Shown in pieces: positions 1 through 7,484 of a stretch of DNA of 14,076 nt (positions are counted from its first letter, which is position 1; each line of letters starts with the position of its first letter). The position numbers and the translations under genes are program-made. The notes under the pieces were generated by a model. It was not told the DNA's origin. It saw only the letters and a list, made by a program, of their open reading frames with translations, and did no database searches. Origin of the DNA: Phycisphaerae bacterium (GTDB lineage Bacteria > Planctomycetota > Phycisphaerae > Phycisphaerales > SM1A02); contig NYSW01000042.1 in assembly GCA_002683195.1 (NCBI GenBank), positions 1 through 14,076 on the forward strand, written 5' to 3'.

Positions 1-882
1 GAAGATCTTCCCGGCCCCCGGCTCTTCTCCTGTCCGCCCGGCGTGGAGGAGGACCTTGCTCGCGACTGGATCGAGTTCGAGGATCTCGGTGCCGGTGGCG
101 GTGGCGAACATCTCGTGCCCGCATCGCTCGTGCGTCTCGACTTCGACACGGATCATCATCGCCATCGACTGGAAGCACGATGGCTTCCACCCAACACCAA
201 CGGAATCGCCGCCGGCAACAGCGAGTCCGAAGCGGACCTGCATGCGATCTGCGAAGTGGTCGAGCGACACGCGATGGCGGCTCCGGCCGCGATGATCTCC
301 ATGGATCCCGACGGAACCTCGGATCCTCTGATCTCCACCCTCGCTCGGCATCTCGACGATGCCGAGATCGAGGTGAGGCTCCAGCTTCGACTGGGCCGGA
401 CCCGCAACGACCAGCATTTCGTCCGGATCCCGACGTATCTCTGCCTGCTCATCGACCACGGACCGAAGGCGATCAGACGGCCTTCGTCGTTCGGATCGGG
501 ATCGCATCCGAGTCCACGAGTGGCCATCCTCCGCGCGATCACGGAAGCGGTGCAGGCGAGGACCTCCCTGGTCGCCGGAGCCCGGGACGATATTCTTCCC
601 GAGGTCTACGAGCGATCGAGCCAGGCGCACCACGATCAACCCGAACCGGAGCGAATCGGCAGCCAGCCCATCCAGCCCCTTGGAATCACGCCCACCAACA
701 CCGGGAGGCTGGTGGAAGCCTGCATCGGTCGACTGGCGGACGCCGGATTCGATCGCGTCCTGGCCCGATCGCTGGAGTCCGCGAACGAGGATGCGGCGGC
801 GGCGGTTCCCGTGCGGCGGATCGTGATTCCCGGCATGCACTTCGACCCCGGCGTCCAGCGACTGCGAGCCGCCTTGCAATGA
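1..882 (+). CDS. YcaO-domain RiPP-modifying enzyme (5' end outside window)
   Basis: Partial gene: the frame is open from base 1, so 293 C-terminal residues are visible and roughly the first quarter to third of a typical YcaO protein is missing. YcaO enzymes use ATP to activate backbone amides of a precursor peptide, giving azolines or, with TfuA partners, thioamides. Seen here: the family ATP-binding stretch with TNGIAAGNSESEADLHAI and then CEVVERHA (around visible residues 65-90), and the later Glu-x-x-Gln-x-Arg block, read as ITEAVQARTSLVAGARDD (around 180-200). The C-terminus ends in RAALQ, without the Pro-x-Pro-x-Pro tail common in azoline-forming cyclodehydratases, which fits a TfuA-type partner better. 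The stop overlaps the next start as ATGA, so translation is probably coupled. An internal GTG at 43 is not the true start, because conserved-looking sequence continues upstream of it. Family certain; the reaction is inferred. Confidence 0.92.
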   Translation, partial: EDLPGPRLFSCPPGVEEDLARDWIEFEDLGAGGGGEHLVPASLVRLDFDTDHHRHRLEARWLPPNTNGIAAGNSESEADLHAICEVVERHAMAAPAAMISMDPDGTSDPLISTLARHLDDAEIEVRLQLRLGRTRNDQHFVRIPTYLCLLIDHGPKAIRRPSSFGSGSHPSPRVAILRAITEAVQARTSLVAGARDDILPEVYERSSQAHHDQPEPERIGSQPIQPLGITPTNTGRLVEACIGRLADAGFDRVLARSLESANEDAAAAVPVRRIVIPGMHFDPGVQRLRAALQ

Positions 883-2042
883 AAGACCTCGCCCCCATCG
901 TCGCCTTCGCGGGCCCGTCGCTTCCCCGAGCGAGGGCGCTCGAGATCCTGGGCCCCTCGGGAATCGTGCTTCCACCCGCGTCCGCCGGGGATCTCATCCG
1001 GGCCCTGCGGCTGCGTCCCCGAGCCCTGGTGCTCCTCGACGGTCGATTCGACGACGTTCCATCACCCTGGCACAAGGAGCTTCTCCTGGCGCTCGAACTG
1101 GGAATACACGTCTTCGGTGGCGCCAGCATGGGGGCCCTCCGCGCGGTTGAATGCGAACCGTTCGGGGTCGTGCCGGTCGGCCGCATCGCCGACTCCTATC
1201 GATCCGGCCGTCGCGAAGACGACGCGGTGGCGATCTCCCATCTCCCGGAAGCCGGTGGCTGGCGGCCGATGTCCACCGCACTGGTCGACCTCGAGGCGAT
1301 GGTCGAATCGAGCACTCACGACGGCACGATCTCCGCGGAGCGGGGCTCGGAACTGATCCGCGAGGCCCGTGAAACTCCGTTCCCCCATCGCGTCCTCCCG
1401 GCTGACCTCCACGCATCCGAGATCGAGCCCGGGTTGAAGGAGAGAGACGCCATCCTGACCTGCCGCCAAGCCGCGGAAACCGAAGGCGGACGAAACCCCG
1501 GCCCGCGGGTTCCGCGAACGACCTGGCTTCTACGGCTGGCGAGGTTGGCCCTGGGAAGCCCCTTTCCCGCGTGCGCCGAGCTTCCCGAGGTGGAACAACG
1601 CTTCCGCACCGCCGTCGATTCGGCCCCCTGGCTCGGCCCCCTCTTCTCGGATGCGATCACCTTCGGAGCCGTTCAGACGCCGTTGGCCCGATCCTCGCCA
1701 CTCTCGAATGAACGCCGCGATGCCTTGTCCCGATACCACCTCGAACGAGTGCCGGATGCGGGGTCGTGGCGCTCGCTCGGCACAAGACTGGCGGCAAGCA
1801 TCACCGATCATCAAATTGAGATTCTGGAGACGATCGGTGAAATCACCTCCGGCGACGGCCCGAACGATCTCATGGCTCCGGATTCCGGCTCTGGCGTCTA
1901 TAGCGACGCCCTTGCCCGGCTCATCCGCTCGGAGGGACTCCCACCGGTGCATGATGCTCTTCTTGAGACGGCTCCGGGTCATCTTGCTGATACCATCAGT
2001 TCGTATCTGTCATGCGAATCTCCTTCTATTGAACAGGGGTGA
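879..2042 (+). CDS. TfuA-like protein with long C-terminal extension
   Basis: TfuA-like proteins are obligate-looking partners of a subset of YcaO enzymes; YcaO-TfuA pairs make thioamides in methyl-coenzyme M reductase and in thioviridamide-type peptides. The 387-residue product starts at the ATG inside the ATGA overlap with YcaO; the same frame is open further upstream only as a shadow of YcaO. Family hallmarks: FAGPSLPRARALEILG near the N-terminus (about 10-25), LLDGRFDDVPSPWHKELLLA (about 52-71), HVFGGASMGALRAVE (about 77-91), then the GRIADSYRSGRREDD block (about 101-115), with the core ending near GLKERDA (about 185-191). Residues from about 205 to 387 lie beyond the usual domain and resemble nothing I recognise; they look soluble and partly helical. 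The neighbour HlyD gene begins 6 bases after the stop, so this gene sits in the same operon. Exact chemistry (thioamide or other) is inferred from the pairing. Confidence 0.9.
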   Translation: MKDLAPIVAFAGPSLPRARALEILGPSGIVLPPASAGDLIRALRLRPRALVLLDGRFDDVPSPWHKELLLALELGIHVFGGASMGALRAVECEPFGVVPVGRIADSYRSGRREDDAVAISHLPEAGGWRPMSTALVDLEAMVESSTHDGTISAERGSELIREARETPFPHRVLPADLHASEIEPGLKERDAILTCRQAAETEGGRNPGPRVPRTTWLLRLARLALGSPFPACAELPEVEQRFRTAVDSAPWLGPLFSDAITFGAVQTPLARSSPLSNERRDALSRYHLERVPDAGSWRSLGTRLAASITDHQIEILETIGEITSGDGPNDLMAPDSGSGVYSDALARLIRSEGLPPVHDALLETAPGHLADTISSYLSCESPSIEQG

Positions 2043-2048
2043 CGAGAG

Positions 2049-3275
2049 ATGACTTCGGGACAGGAACAGCCTCTTTCGGCATTCACCATGATCTCGAAGC
2101 CACGCTGGATGTGGCTCGTCATCCTCACGCTCGCCGTCATCGCGCTCCTGCTCTACGGATTCCTGGGCTCCGTCCCGAAGACCGTCCGGGGAGCCGGACT
2201 GACGCGTACTCGTCTCGATCTCTACACGGTCGCGGCACCGCAAGCGGGCATCGTCGAGAAGATCCATATCGAGGTCGGCTCGAAGATCGCGTTGAACACG
2301 CCGATCTTCTCCCTGACCGCCACGGTCTTTGAAGTTCAACTCCAGTCGGCACGAGACCGGCTGGATCTTCTTCGTTCCGATGATGAAAATCTCACCGCCA
2401 CCTCGGAGTCAACGCTTGCCGAAACCCGTTGGCGACTGGAGTCGTCGATCAGCGAAGCGAAGAAGAGCATCGAAGATTCGACGGAACTCCTTGATCTCCG
2501 GAAGAGCCTTCTCGACGAGCAGGAGAAACTCCTTGAGCAAGGCTTCGTCGCGAAGGAGACGGTCCTCGCCACTCGAACCACCGTGGCCAGTCTTCGCTCC
2601 GAAATCGAACGCGCGCGGACCAGCATCACCGCTTCTCGACTCGAAGCGACCCAATCCGAAGCCACCATCGCTCAGGCCCGCTCCGGGCGACGCGAAGCGA
2701 TCCAGCAGGCTGAAGCCGCGATTCAGAAGTTCGAGAAGCAGCAGCTCAACGATTACACCATCCGCTCGGTGGTCGCAGGCACGGTCCTCGAGATCTCCAC
2801 CGCGGTTGGAGATCCGGTGGGCGAAGGCCAAAAGCTGCTCGTGGTGGAACCCGAGGGCATGAAAGACGGAGTCATCGACGTCGTCGCCTTCCTGCCCCAA
2901 CGGAAGGCCAAGGAACTCGAGGTCGGCGATGCGGTCCAGGTGAGCCCCAGTTTCGCATCACGCAGTCGATACGGGTTCATGAAAGGCACCCTGACCAGCA
3001 TCGATCTCTACGCCGCGACCGATGGCGTACTCCAGAATTTCATCGAATCGAGTTCGATGATCACGGATCTCGAGCAGAAGTATCAATCCGTACTGGTGGC
3101 GAAGGTCAAACTCGAACGTGACCCCAGGACCGAGAGCGGCTTGGCCTGGAGCACCCGAGATGGCTGGCCCGGCAAGATCTCACCCGGGACCATTCTCCGC
3201 ATCCAGGTCATCTACGAAGTCAACCGACCGATAGACCTCCTTCTTCCCTGGCTCAGGTCCCTCATTGGCGAATGA
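2049..3275 (+). CDS. HlyD-family membrane fusion protein of an NHLM-type exporter
   Basis: Periplasmic adaptor that would link the inner-membrane ABC proteins to the TolC-like outer-membrane protein. The 408-residue product has a short cytoplasmic N-terminus, one membrane helix (about 20-40, MWLVILTLAVIALLLYGFL), a first half-lipoyl segment (about 60-80, APQAGIVEKIHIEVGSKI), a long charged alpha-helical hairpin (about 85-235, heptad-like Leu/Ala/Glu pattern), a second half-lipoyl segment (about 238-270, VVAGTVLEISTAVGDPV) and a C-terminal beta-rich domain. The length and the helix followed by a Gly-Ser-Val-Pro turn match the NHLM bacteriocin secretion protein family better than generic HlyD. 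AGGGG at 2035-2039, nine bases before the ATG, is a good ribosome binding site and fixes the start. It overlaps the next gene by 11 bases. The order HlyD, C39-ABC, ABC is typical of NHLM loci. Confidence 0.9.
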   Translation: MTSGQEQPLSAFTMISKPRWMWLVILTLAVIALLLYGFLGSVPKTVRGAGLTRTRLDLYTVAAPQAGIVEKIHIEVGSKIALNTPIFSLTATVFEVQLQSARDRLDLLRSDDENLTATSESTLAETRWRLESSISEAKKSIEDSTELLDLRKSLLDEQEKLLEQGFVAKETVLATRTTVASLRSEIERARTSITASRLEATQSEATIAQARSGRREAIQQAEAAIQKFEKQQLNDYTIRSVVAGTVLEISTAVGDPVGEGQKLLVVEPEGMKDGVIDVVAFLPQRKAKELEVGDAVQVSPSFASRSRYGFMKGTLTSIDLYAATDGVLQNFIESSSMITDLEQKYQSVLVAKVKLERDPRTESGLAWSTRDGWPGKISPGTILRIQVIYEVNRPIDLLLPWLRSLIGE

Positions 3276-5319
3276 CTCGACGAAATCACGAGTGTCGACA
3301 CCCTCGATTCTCCAGATGCAGCCGACCGAGTGCGGCGTGGTATCACTCGCCATCATCATGGCAAGCCTCGGCAAATGGGTTCCCATCGCCGAGATTCGTG
3401 CGACCACCGGGCTTGATGGAAACGGACTGAGCGTGGCCGGTGTCGCGCGGGCCGGACAGGCCTACGGACTCGAGCCCCACGTCTACCAGTGCGAAGTCGA
3501 TTCGATCGACGCCCACCAGATGCCGGTCATCGGCTGGTGGGAACGACGGCACTTCGTGGTGATCGAAGGACGGATGCCTGGCGGCTGGCGTATCAACGAT
3601 CCCGAAGCAGGACATCGTCTCGTCCCCGACGCGGAGTTCGAGTCGAAGTTCTCGGGCATGATCATCGAGTTCACGGCGACGGATGCCTTCGAACGCGGCG
3701 GTCGACCCCCGCGGACCATCCCGTCGCTTCGCCGGATGATCGGCGGCGGTGGCGGTGGCTTCCTCGCCTGCGCCGTTGCATCCACCGCGGTGATACCACT
3801 CCATCTCGCGATGGCAGGTTTTCTCACTTACTTCGTCGACCACGTACTGGAGAATCCAAGCCCGGAAATCCTTCGCCCGTTTCTGTTCGGCGTGGGGATC
3901 GTCGTGATCCTGCGAGCGGCGCTCTCCTTCATACTCGCCCAGACCCAGTTGAGGCTTCGAACCGCGGCAGGGCTTCGAATCGAAGTCGATTTTCTGAAGA
4001 AGACGCTCGGCCTGAGCGACCGGGAACTCACGCTTCGCCTCCCCGGCGACATCCAGCAGCGCATACCGCTCGGCAGAAGCATCGCAGGAAGCGTCGTGGG
4101 TTCGTTGTCGACCATGCCCTCCCGGATTCTCTCGGTGCTCGTTTTCGGAGGCGCGGTCTTCCTGATCTCACCGATCGTGGGATTCGGTGTGATCCTCGCC
4201 TCCATTGCAGGACTGGGGATCGTCAAGGGAGTCAATCGACTGCTCTTCGAGCTGAACACGAAGACCCAGATGGCCCTCTCATCCCAGCGTTCCACGATGT
4301 TCGCCGGCCTCTCCTCGCAGGCCTGGCTGTACGAATCAGGATCGGTCGGTGGATTCCTCGAACGATGGACCAGTGAACTCGCATCCGCACGTTCCCTCTC
4401 CCAACGGAGTTCACGGACGAAGCTCTTCGCGTCATCGAGCCGAGGGCTCCTCTCGCAGCTCGTCTCACAAGTCGCCACCCTGGTCTTCGGCGGACTCGGC
4501 GTGATCGCCGGTGATGTGACGATCGGCGAACTGGCCGCTCTCCAACTTCTGGTCGGCCACGCGGAAGGCTCACTCGGAGGCCTCATCGGATTCGCCCAGT
4601 CCCTCCCGATTCTCAAGTCGAACATTGCGCGGCTTGACGACATCATGGACTGCCCCGATTCCTCCACCGAGCGAATGCTCGGAGCCGGCGGCGCCTCCGG
4701 TCCATCCGGGCTGAAACTCGAGAACATCGCCGTCGGTCGCCAGAGTCGTTTGAACGGTCTGGCCGCTCCCGGGGTCGTCACCGTGATCGAAGGGTGTCCC
4801 GATCGTGTCGTTCACGGCCTCGCCAAACAACTCTCTGGAAGACTCCGAAGATCTGGAACGGTCACCTGGCAAGGGACGGAGGAATCCGACCCCTCGCTTC
4901 CACGCGTCCGCGTGGTCCGCGGACACTTCCCCCTCTTCCCCGGCACCTATGCGGAAAACCTTGGAGGTTTCGATCCGAACCCTTCGCACGATCTGATCTG
5001 GCCGGCGTTGGTTTCGGTCGAACTCGATGACCGGTTCGAAGCCCTCCCGCTTGGACTCCAGGCTGCCGTACACCCGGAAGACGGCTTCTCTTCGGGCGAG
5101 GATTCCACCAGACTCGAACTGGCGACGGTTCTGATCGACGCTCCCGAAGTCGTGATCGTCGCCAGCGGGATGGCATCGCTTCCTCAAAATGATGCGGTGG
5201 ATCTCCTCTCCACCATGGCTGCGAGCGGCGCCGTCGTCCTGGTCATCGAACCCGGGGCGGCCGTTCCCGAAGATGCGGTGCGCATCGCCATCGAAAATCC
5301 CACGGAGGATGATCGATGA
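3265..5319 (+). CDS. C39-peptidase ABC exporter with intact protease and degenerate ATPase domain
   Basis: The 684-residue product has the order of a peptidase-containing ABC transporter that cuts the leader during export. Peptidase domain (about 12-130): catalytic Cys23 in QMQPTECG with Gln17 for the oxyanion hole, His96 in RRHFVVIEG, Asp112 in INDP, so the triad is complete. Membrane domain about 155-465 with about six hydrophobic helices. The C-terminal 200 residues align along their length with an ABC nucleotide-binding domain (LKLENIAVG at the start, LFPGTYAENLGGFDP after the Q-loop), but the catalytic motifs are gone: the Walker A place reads GCPDRVVH (510-517), the signature FSSGE (608-612), the Walker B Asp-Glu pair is Ala633-Ser634, and the switch His is Glu662. 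The frame is uninterrupted, so this is divergence rather than frameshift. A TTG start overlapping the HlyD gene by 11 bases is used; a GTG at 3292 is the alternative. The last bases overlap the next gene as ATGA. Confidence 0.9.
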   Translation: MANDSTKSRVSTPSILQMQPTECGVVSLAIIMASLGKWVPIAEIRATTGLDGNGLSVAGVARAGQAYGLEPHVYQCEVDSIDAHQMPVIGWWERRHFVVIEGRMPGGWRINDPEAGHRLVPDAEFESKFSGMIIEFTATDAFERGGRPPRTIPSLRRMIGGGGGGFLACAVASTAVIPLHLAMAGFLTYFVDHVLENPSPEILRPFLFGVGIVVILRAALSFILAQTQLRLRTAAGLRIEVDFLKKTLGLSDRELTLRLPGDIQQRIPLGRSIAGSVVGSLSTMPSRILSVLVFGGAVFLISPIVGFGVILASIAGLGIVKGVNRLLFELNTKTQMALSSQRSTMFAGLSSQAWLYESGSVGGFLERWTSELASARSLSQRSSRTKLFASSSRGLLSQLVSQVATLVFGGLGVIAGDVTIGELAALQLLVGHAEGSLGGLIGFAQSLPILKSNIARLDDIMDCPDSSTERMLGAGGASGPSGLKLENIAVGRQSRLNGLAAPGVVTVIEGCPDRVVHGLAKQLSGRLRRSGTVTWQGTEESDPSLPRVRVVRGHFPLFPGTYAENLGGFDPNPSHDLIWPALVSVELDDRFEALPLGLQAAVHPEDGFSSGEDSTRLELATVLIDAPEVVIVASGMASLPQNDAVDLLSTMAASGAVVLVIEPGAAVPEDAVRIAIENPTEDDR

Positions 5320-7484
5320 CGCTGAATGATGCAGATCGCAGCGCCATGGATGATGCCCGAGAGTCCCTCATCCGGACCTCGCTCAACTGGCATCGCCTGC
5401 CGGGAATCGGTCTTGACGTCGAGGCCACGGCGGCGTGCAGGGCGATCGAACTGGCTTTCCGAAACCTCGGCGTCGATGTGACCCCGCTCTCCATGCTCGC
5501 GGACGTACCGGATCTTGCGACCGCCGTCGCGCGAATCGGTCGGAGCCACGAGGTCTTCGGGCGAACCATCGATCTCCAGCCCGACTGGTGGCGAAGCAAT
5601 GGCGAGATTCTCGTGGTCGACCATCGCACGCTCGGGCCGTGCACGCTCGTGCCCCAGGGAAGTCGCTGGGACGCCATCGTTCCGAAATCCGGATCTGAAG
5701 CCAGAAGTCTGAAGGTGGATCAAGCCTTCGCCCTTGAATGCAGTCCCGTCGCCTACGAGTTGATACGGCTCGTACCGACCGGCGACAGCAGCCTCTACCG
5801 TCTGCTGAAAACCGCGACCCGTGGCCGCTGGGGCGAGATCTGGTCTCGAATCTCCGCCGGAGTGGTTTCTGCGATTCTCGGGCTGTTGATTCCGATCGTG
5901 ACCGCGATCATGATCAATCAGGTGATTCCCGATGGAGAAGCATCGGGGGTGGTCGGAATCGGCCTGGCGCTGCTGGTCGCCGCTGGCGCGACTTCGATCC
6001 TCGGTCTGCTCGGCGGACTCTCGACCCTGCGATTCGACAACACGGTCGCCTACCGAACCGAAACCATGGTCCTTGCCCGAGTGATCGACCGGTTCCGTCG
6101 GGTGAAGAATGAGCACTCGGACGGAGAGATCATTCAGAGAATCACTTCGGTGAACTCCGCCATGGGGACCATCACCCCCGCCACCGACAAGGTCGTGGTC
6201 GAGGCAATCCGGGGATTCGCTCACCTCCTGCTTCTCTTCTACTACAGCTGGATCCTCGCTGCCGTGGCGTTCGCGGCCCTGGTGATCGCCCTGACCGCCA
6301 TCTTCATCGAGTCATTCCTTCAGAATCGATTCGTGGCGGGTTCGCAAGCGGCCGCGGGAAGATCGGAGAGCCTCTCGATCAAGATGCTCGAGGGCCTCGA
6401 TTCCATCCGGGACCGTGACATCGCCGAACCACTCCTCTTGAGGTGGGCGGCACAACGAGGCGAACTTTCCAACCTCGGCTACTTGTCGTCCACGGTTTCG
6501 AACATCCGCACCCTCACCCTGACCCTGCTCGGCGGAACGGTATCGCTGCTGGTCTACTTCCTTGCCACCGGGCACTATGCGGGAGACCTGAACACCGGCA
6601 ATTTCGTCGCGGCGACCATGGCGATCTCCGTGGTGATGGCATCGCTGGGCAAGACCGCCGGGGTCGTCGCCGCGATCGCGACCGTCGCCCCGGTGTTCAA
6701 CCGGCTTCGCCCCCTGCTCAAGACCACGACCAGCGAGCACGTGAGCACCGATTCGCCCACCAATTCCAAGTATCGATTCGAATTCGAGGACGTTTCGATC
6801 AGCGACACGAGCTGGGGACGGACCGACCTCGCTAACTGCTCGTTCAGAATCGAACCCGGAAGCCTCACCGTGATCGCCGCGGAGCGGGTCGCATCGTCCA
6901 GAGTCCTCCTCGAAGTCATCGTCGGACTCAGGCCCCCCCAGAAAGGCCGGGTCCTCCTTGACGGTCGCAGTCTCGACAGCATCGACTCGGGCGCTCTTCG
7001 AAGGCTCGGCGCGATCCTGATCACCACGCCCCGAGTCCTGCCCGTGACGCTTCGGAAGAACCTCGATCTCGAGCGGAAGTTCGAGGACGCCCAACTCGAC
7101 GAAGCCATGGAGCGAACCGGGCTGAAGGCCATCGTCGACAAACTGCCGCTGGGCCTGAACTCGATTCTGGACGCCAGAAACATCAGTGCGATCCTTGCCA
7201 CCCGACTGGCGGCCACTCGCAGCCTCCTCCATCCCTTCGGATTCGTGGCCGCCATCGATCAACCAATCCTCCAGAACACCAAATGGGGGCGAGACTTCAT
7301 GGATGAAATCACCCGTGGCGAGTGCACGAGGGTGATCGCGACGTCGGCCCCACGATTTCTCGCACGAGCCGATCGAATCCTCGTCCTCGACGACGAGGGC
7401 ATGCTGGTGGCGGATGGCGATCTCCAATCGCTTCGTGACGGCAACGCAGACCTTCCTCCTTCGATCCTGGAGGCGATTCGTTGA
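5316..7484 (+). CDS. Second NHLM-type ABC protein with degenerate ATPase domain
   Basis: The 722-residue partner of the C39 protein; NHLM loci usually carry such a peptidase-free second ABC subunit. The N-terminal 165 residues form the family's extra cytoplasmic domain (markers TIDLQPDWWRSNGEILVV and a later LECSPVAYELIRLVPT), possibly a decayed C39-like fold. Membrane helices run about 172-465. The nucleotide-binding fold follows (about 485-722), recognisable from FEDVSISDTSWG, the GRVLLDGRSLDSIDSGALRR stretch and the terminal ADRILVLDDEG. Its motifs have decayed: the Walker A place is AAERVASSR (521-529) with Ser at the lysine position, the signature LSGGQ is ISAIL, Walker B keeps Asp648 but has Gln649 for the catalytic Glu, and no His occupies the switch position (Thr676/Ser677 lie there). 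ATG within an ATGA overlap is the start; TTG of the TolC gene overlaps its stop by 4 bases. Family assignment firm; transport activity uncertain. Confidence 0.88.
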   Translation: MTLNDADRSAMDDARESLIRTSLNWHRLPGIGLDVEATAACRAIELAFRNLGVDVTPLSMLADVPDLATAVARIGRSHEVFGRTIDLQPDWWRSNGEILVVDHRTLGPCTLVPQGSRWDAIVPKSGSEARSLKVDQAFALECSPVAYELIRLVPTGDSSLYRLLKTATRGRWGEIWSRISAGVVSAILGLLIPIVTAIMINQVIPDGEASGVVGIGLALLVAAGATSILGLLGGLSTLRFDNTVAYRTETMVLARVIDRFRRVKNEHSDGEIIQRITSVNSAMGTITPATDKVVVEAIRGFAHLLLLFYYSWILAAVAFAALVIALTAIFIESFLQNRFVAGSQAAAGRSESLSIKMLEGLDSIRDRDIAEPLLLRWAAQRGELSNLGYLSSTVSNIRTLTLTLLGGTVSLLVYFLATGHYAGDLNTGNFVAATMAISVVMASLGKTAGVVAAIATVAPVFNRLRPLLKTTTSEHVSTDSPTNSKYRFEFEDVSISDTSWGRTDLANCSFRIEPGSLTVIAAERVASSRVLLEVIVGLRPPQKGRVLLDGRSLDSIDSGALRRLGAILITTPRVLPVTLRKNLDLERKFEDAQLDEAMERTGLKAIVDKLPLGLNSILDARNISAILATRLAATRSLLHPFGFVAAIDQPILQNTKWGRDFMDEITRGECTRVIATSAPRFLARADRILVLDDEGMLVADGDLQSLRDGNADLPPSILEAIR
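7469..7473 (+). promoter_or_regulatory. Shine-Dalgarno deciding the TTG start of the TolC-like gene
   Basis: GGAGG lies seven bases before TTG at 7481. It is a near-perfect ribosome binding site inside the end of the preceding ABC gene. It supports a TTG start for the downstream gene, and the encoded N-terminus then makes a proper lipoprotein signal peptide. Confidence 0.75.

Noticed and set aside
180..878. Upstream extension of the TfuA reading frame from an ATG at 180
   Set aside because: It overlaps the YcaO coding region, has Arg/Ser-rich shadow-frame composition, and the ATGA junction at 879 gives a canonical TfuA N-terminus.
4740..5319. Frameshift hiding intact Walker motifs in the C39 ABC protein
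   Set aside because: The other plus-strand frames show no GxGKS/T or LSGGQ; the annotated frame aligns over the whole domain, including the spacing between decayed motifs.
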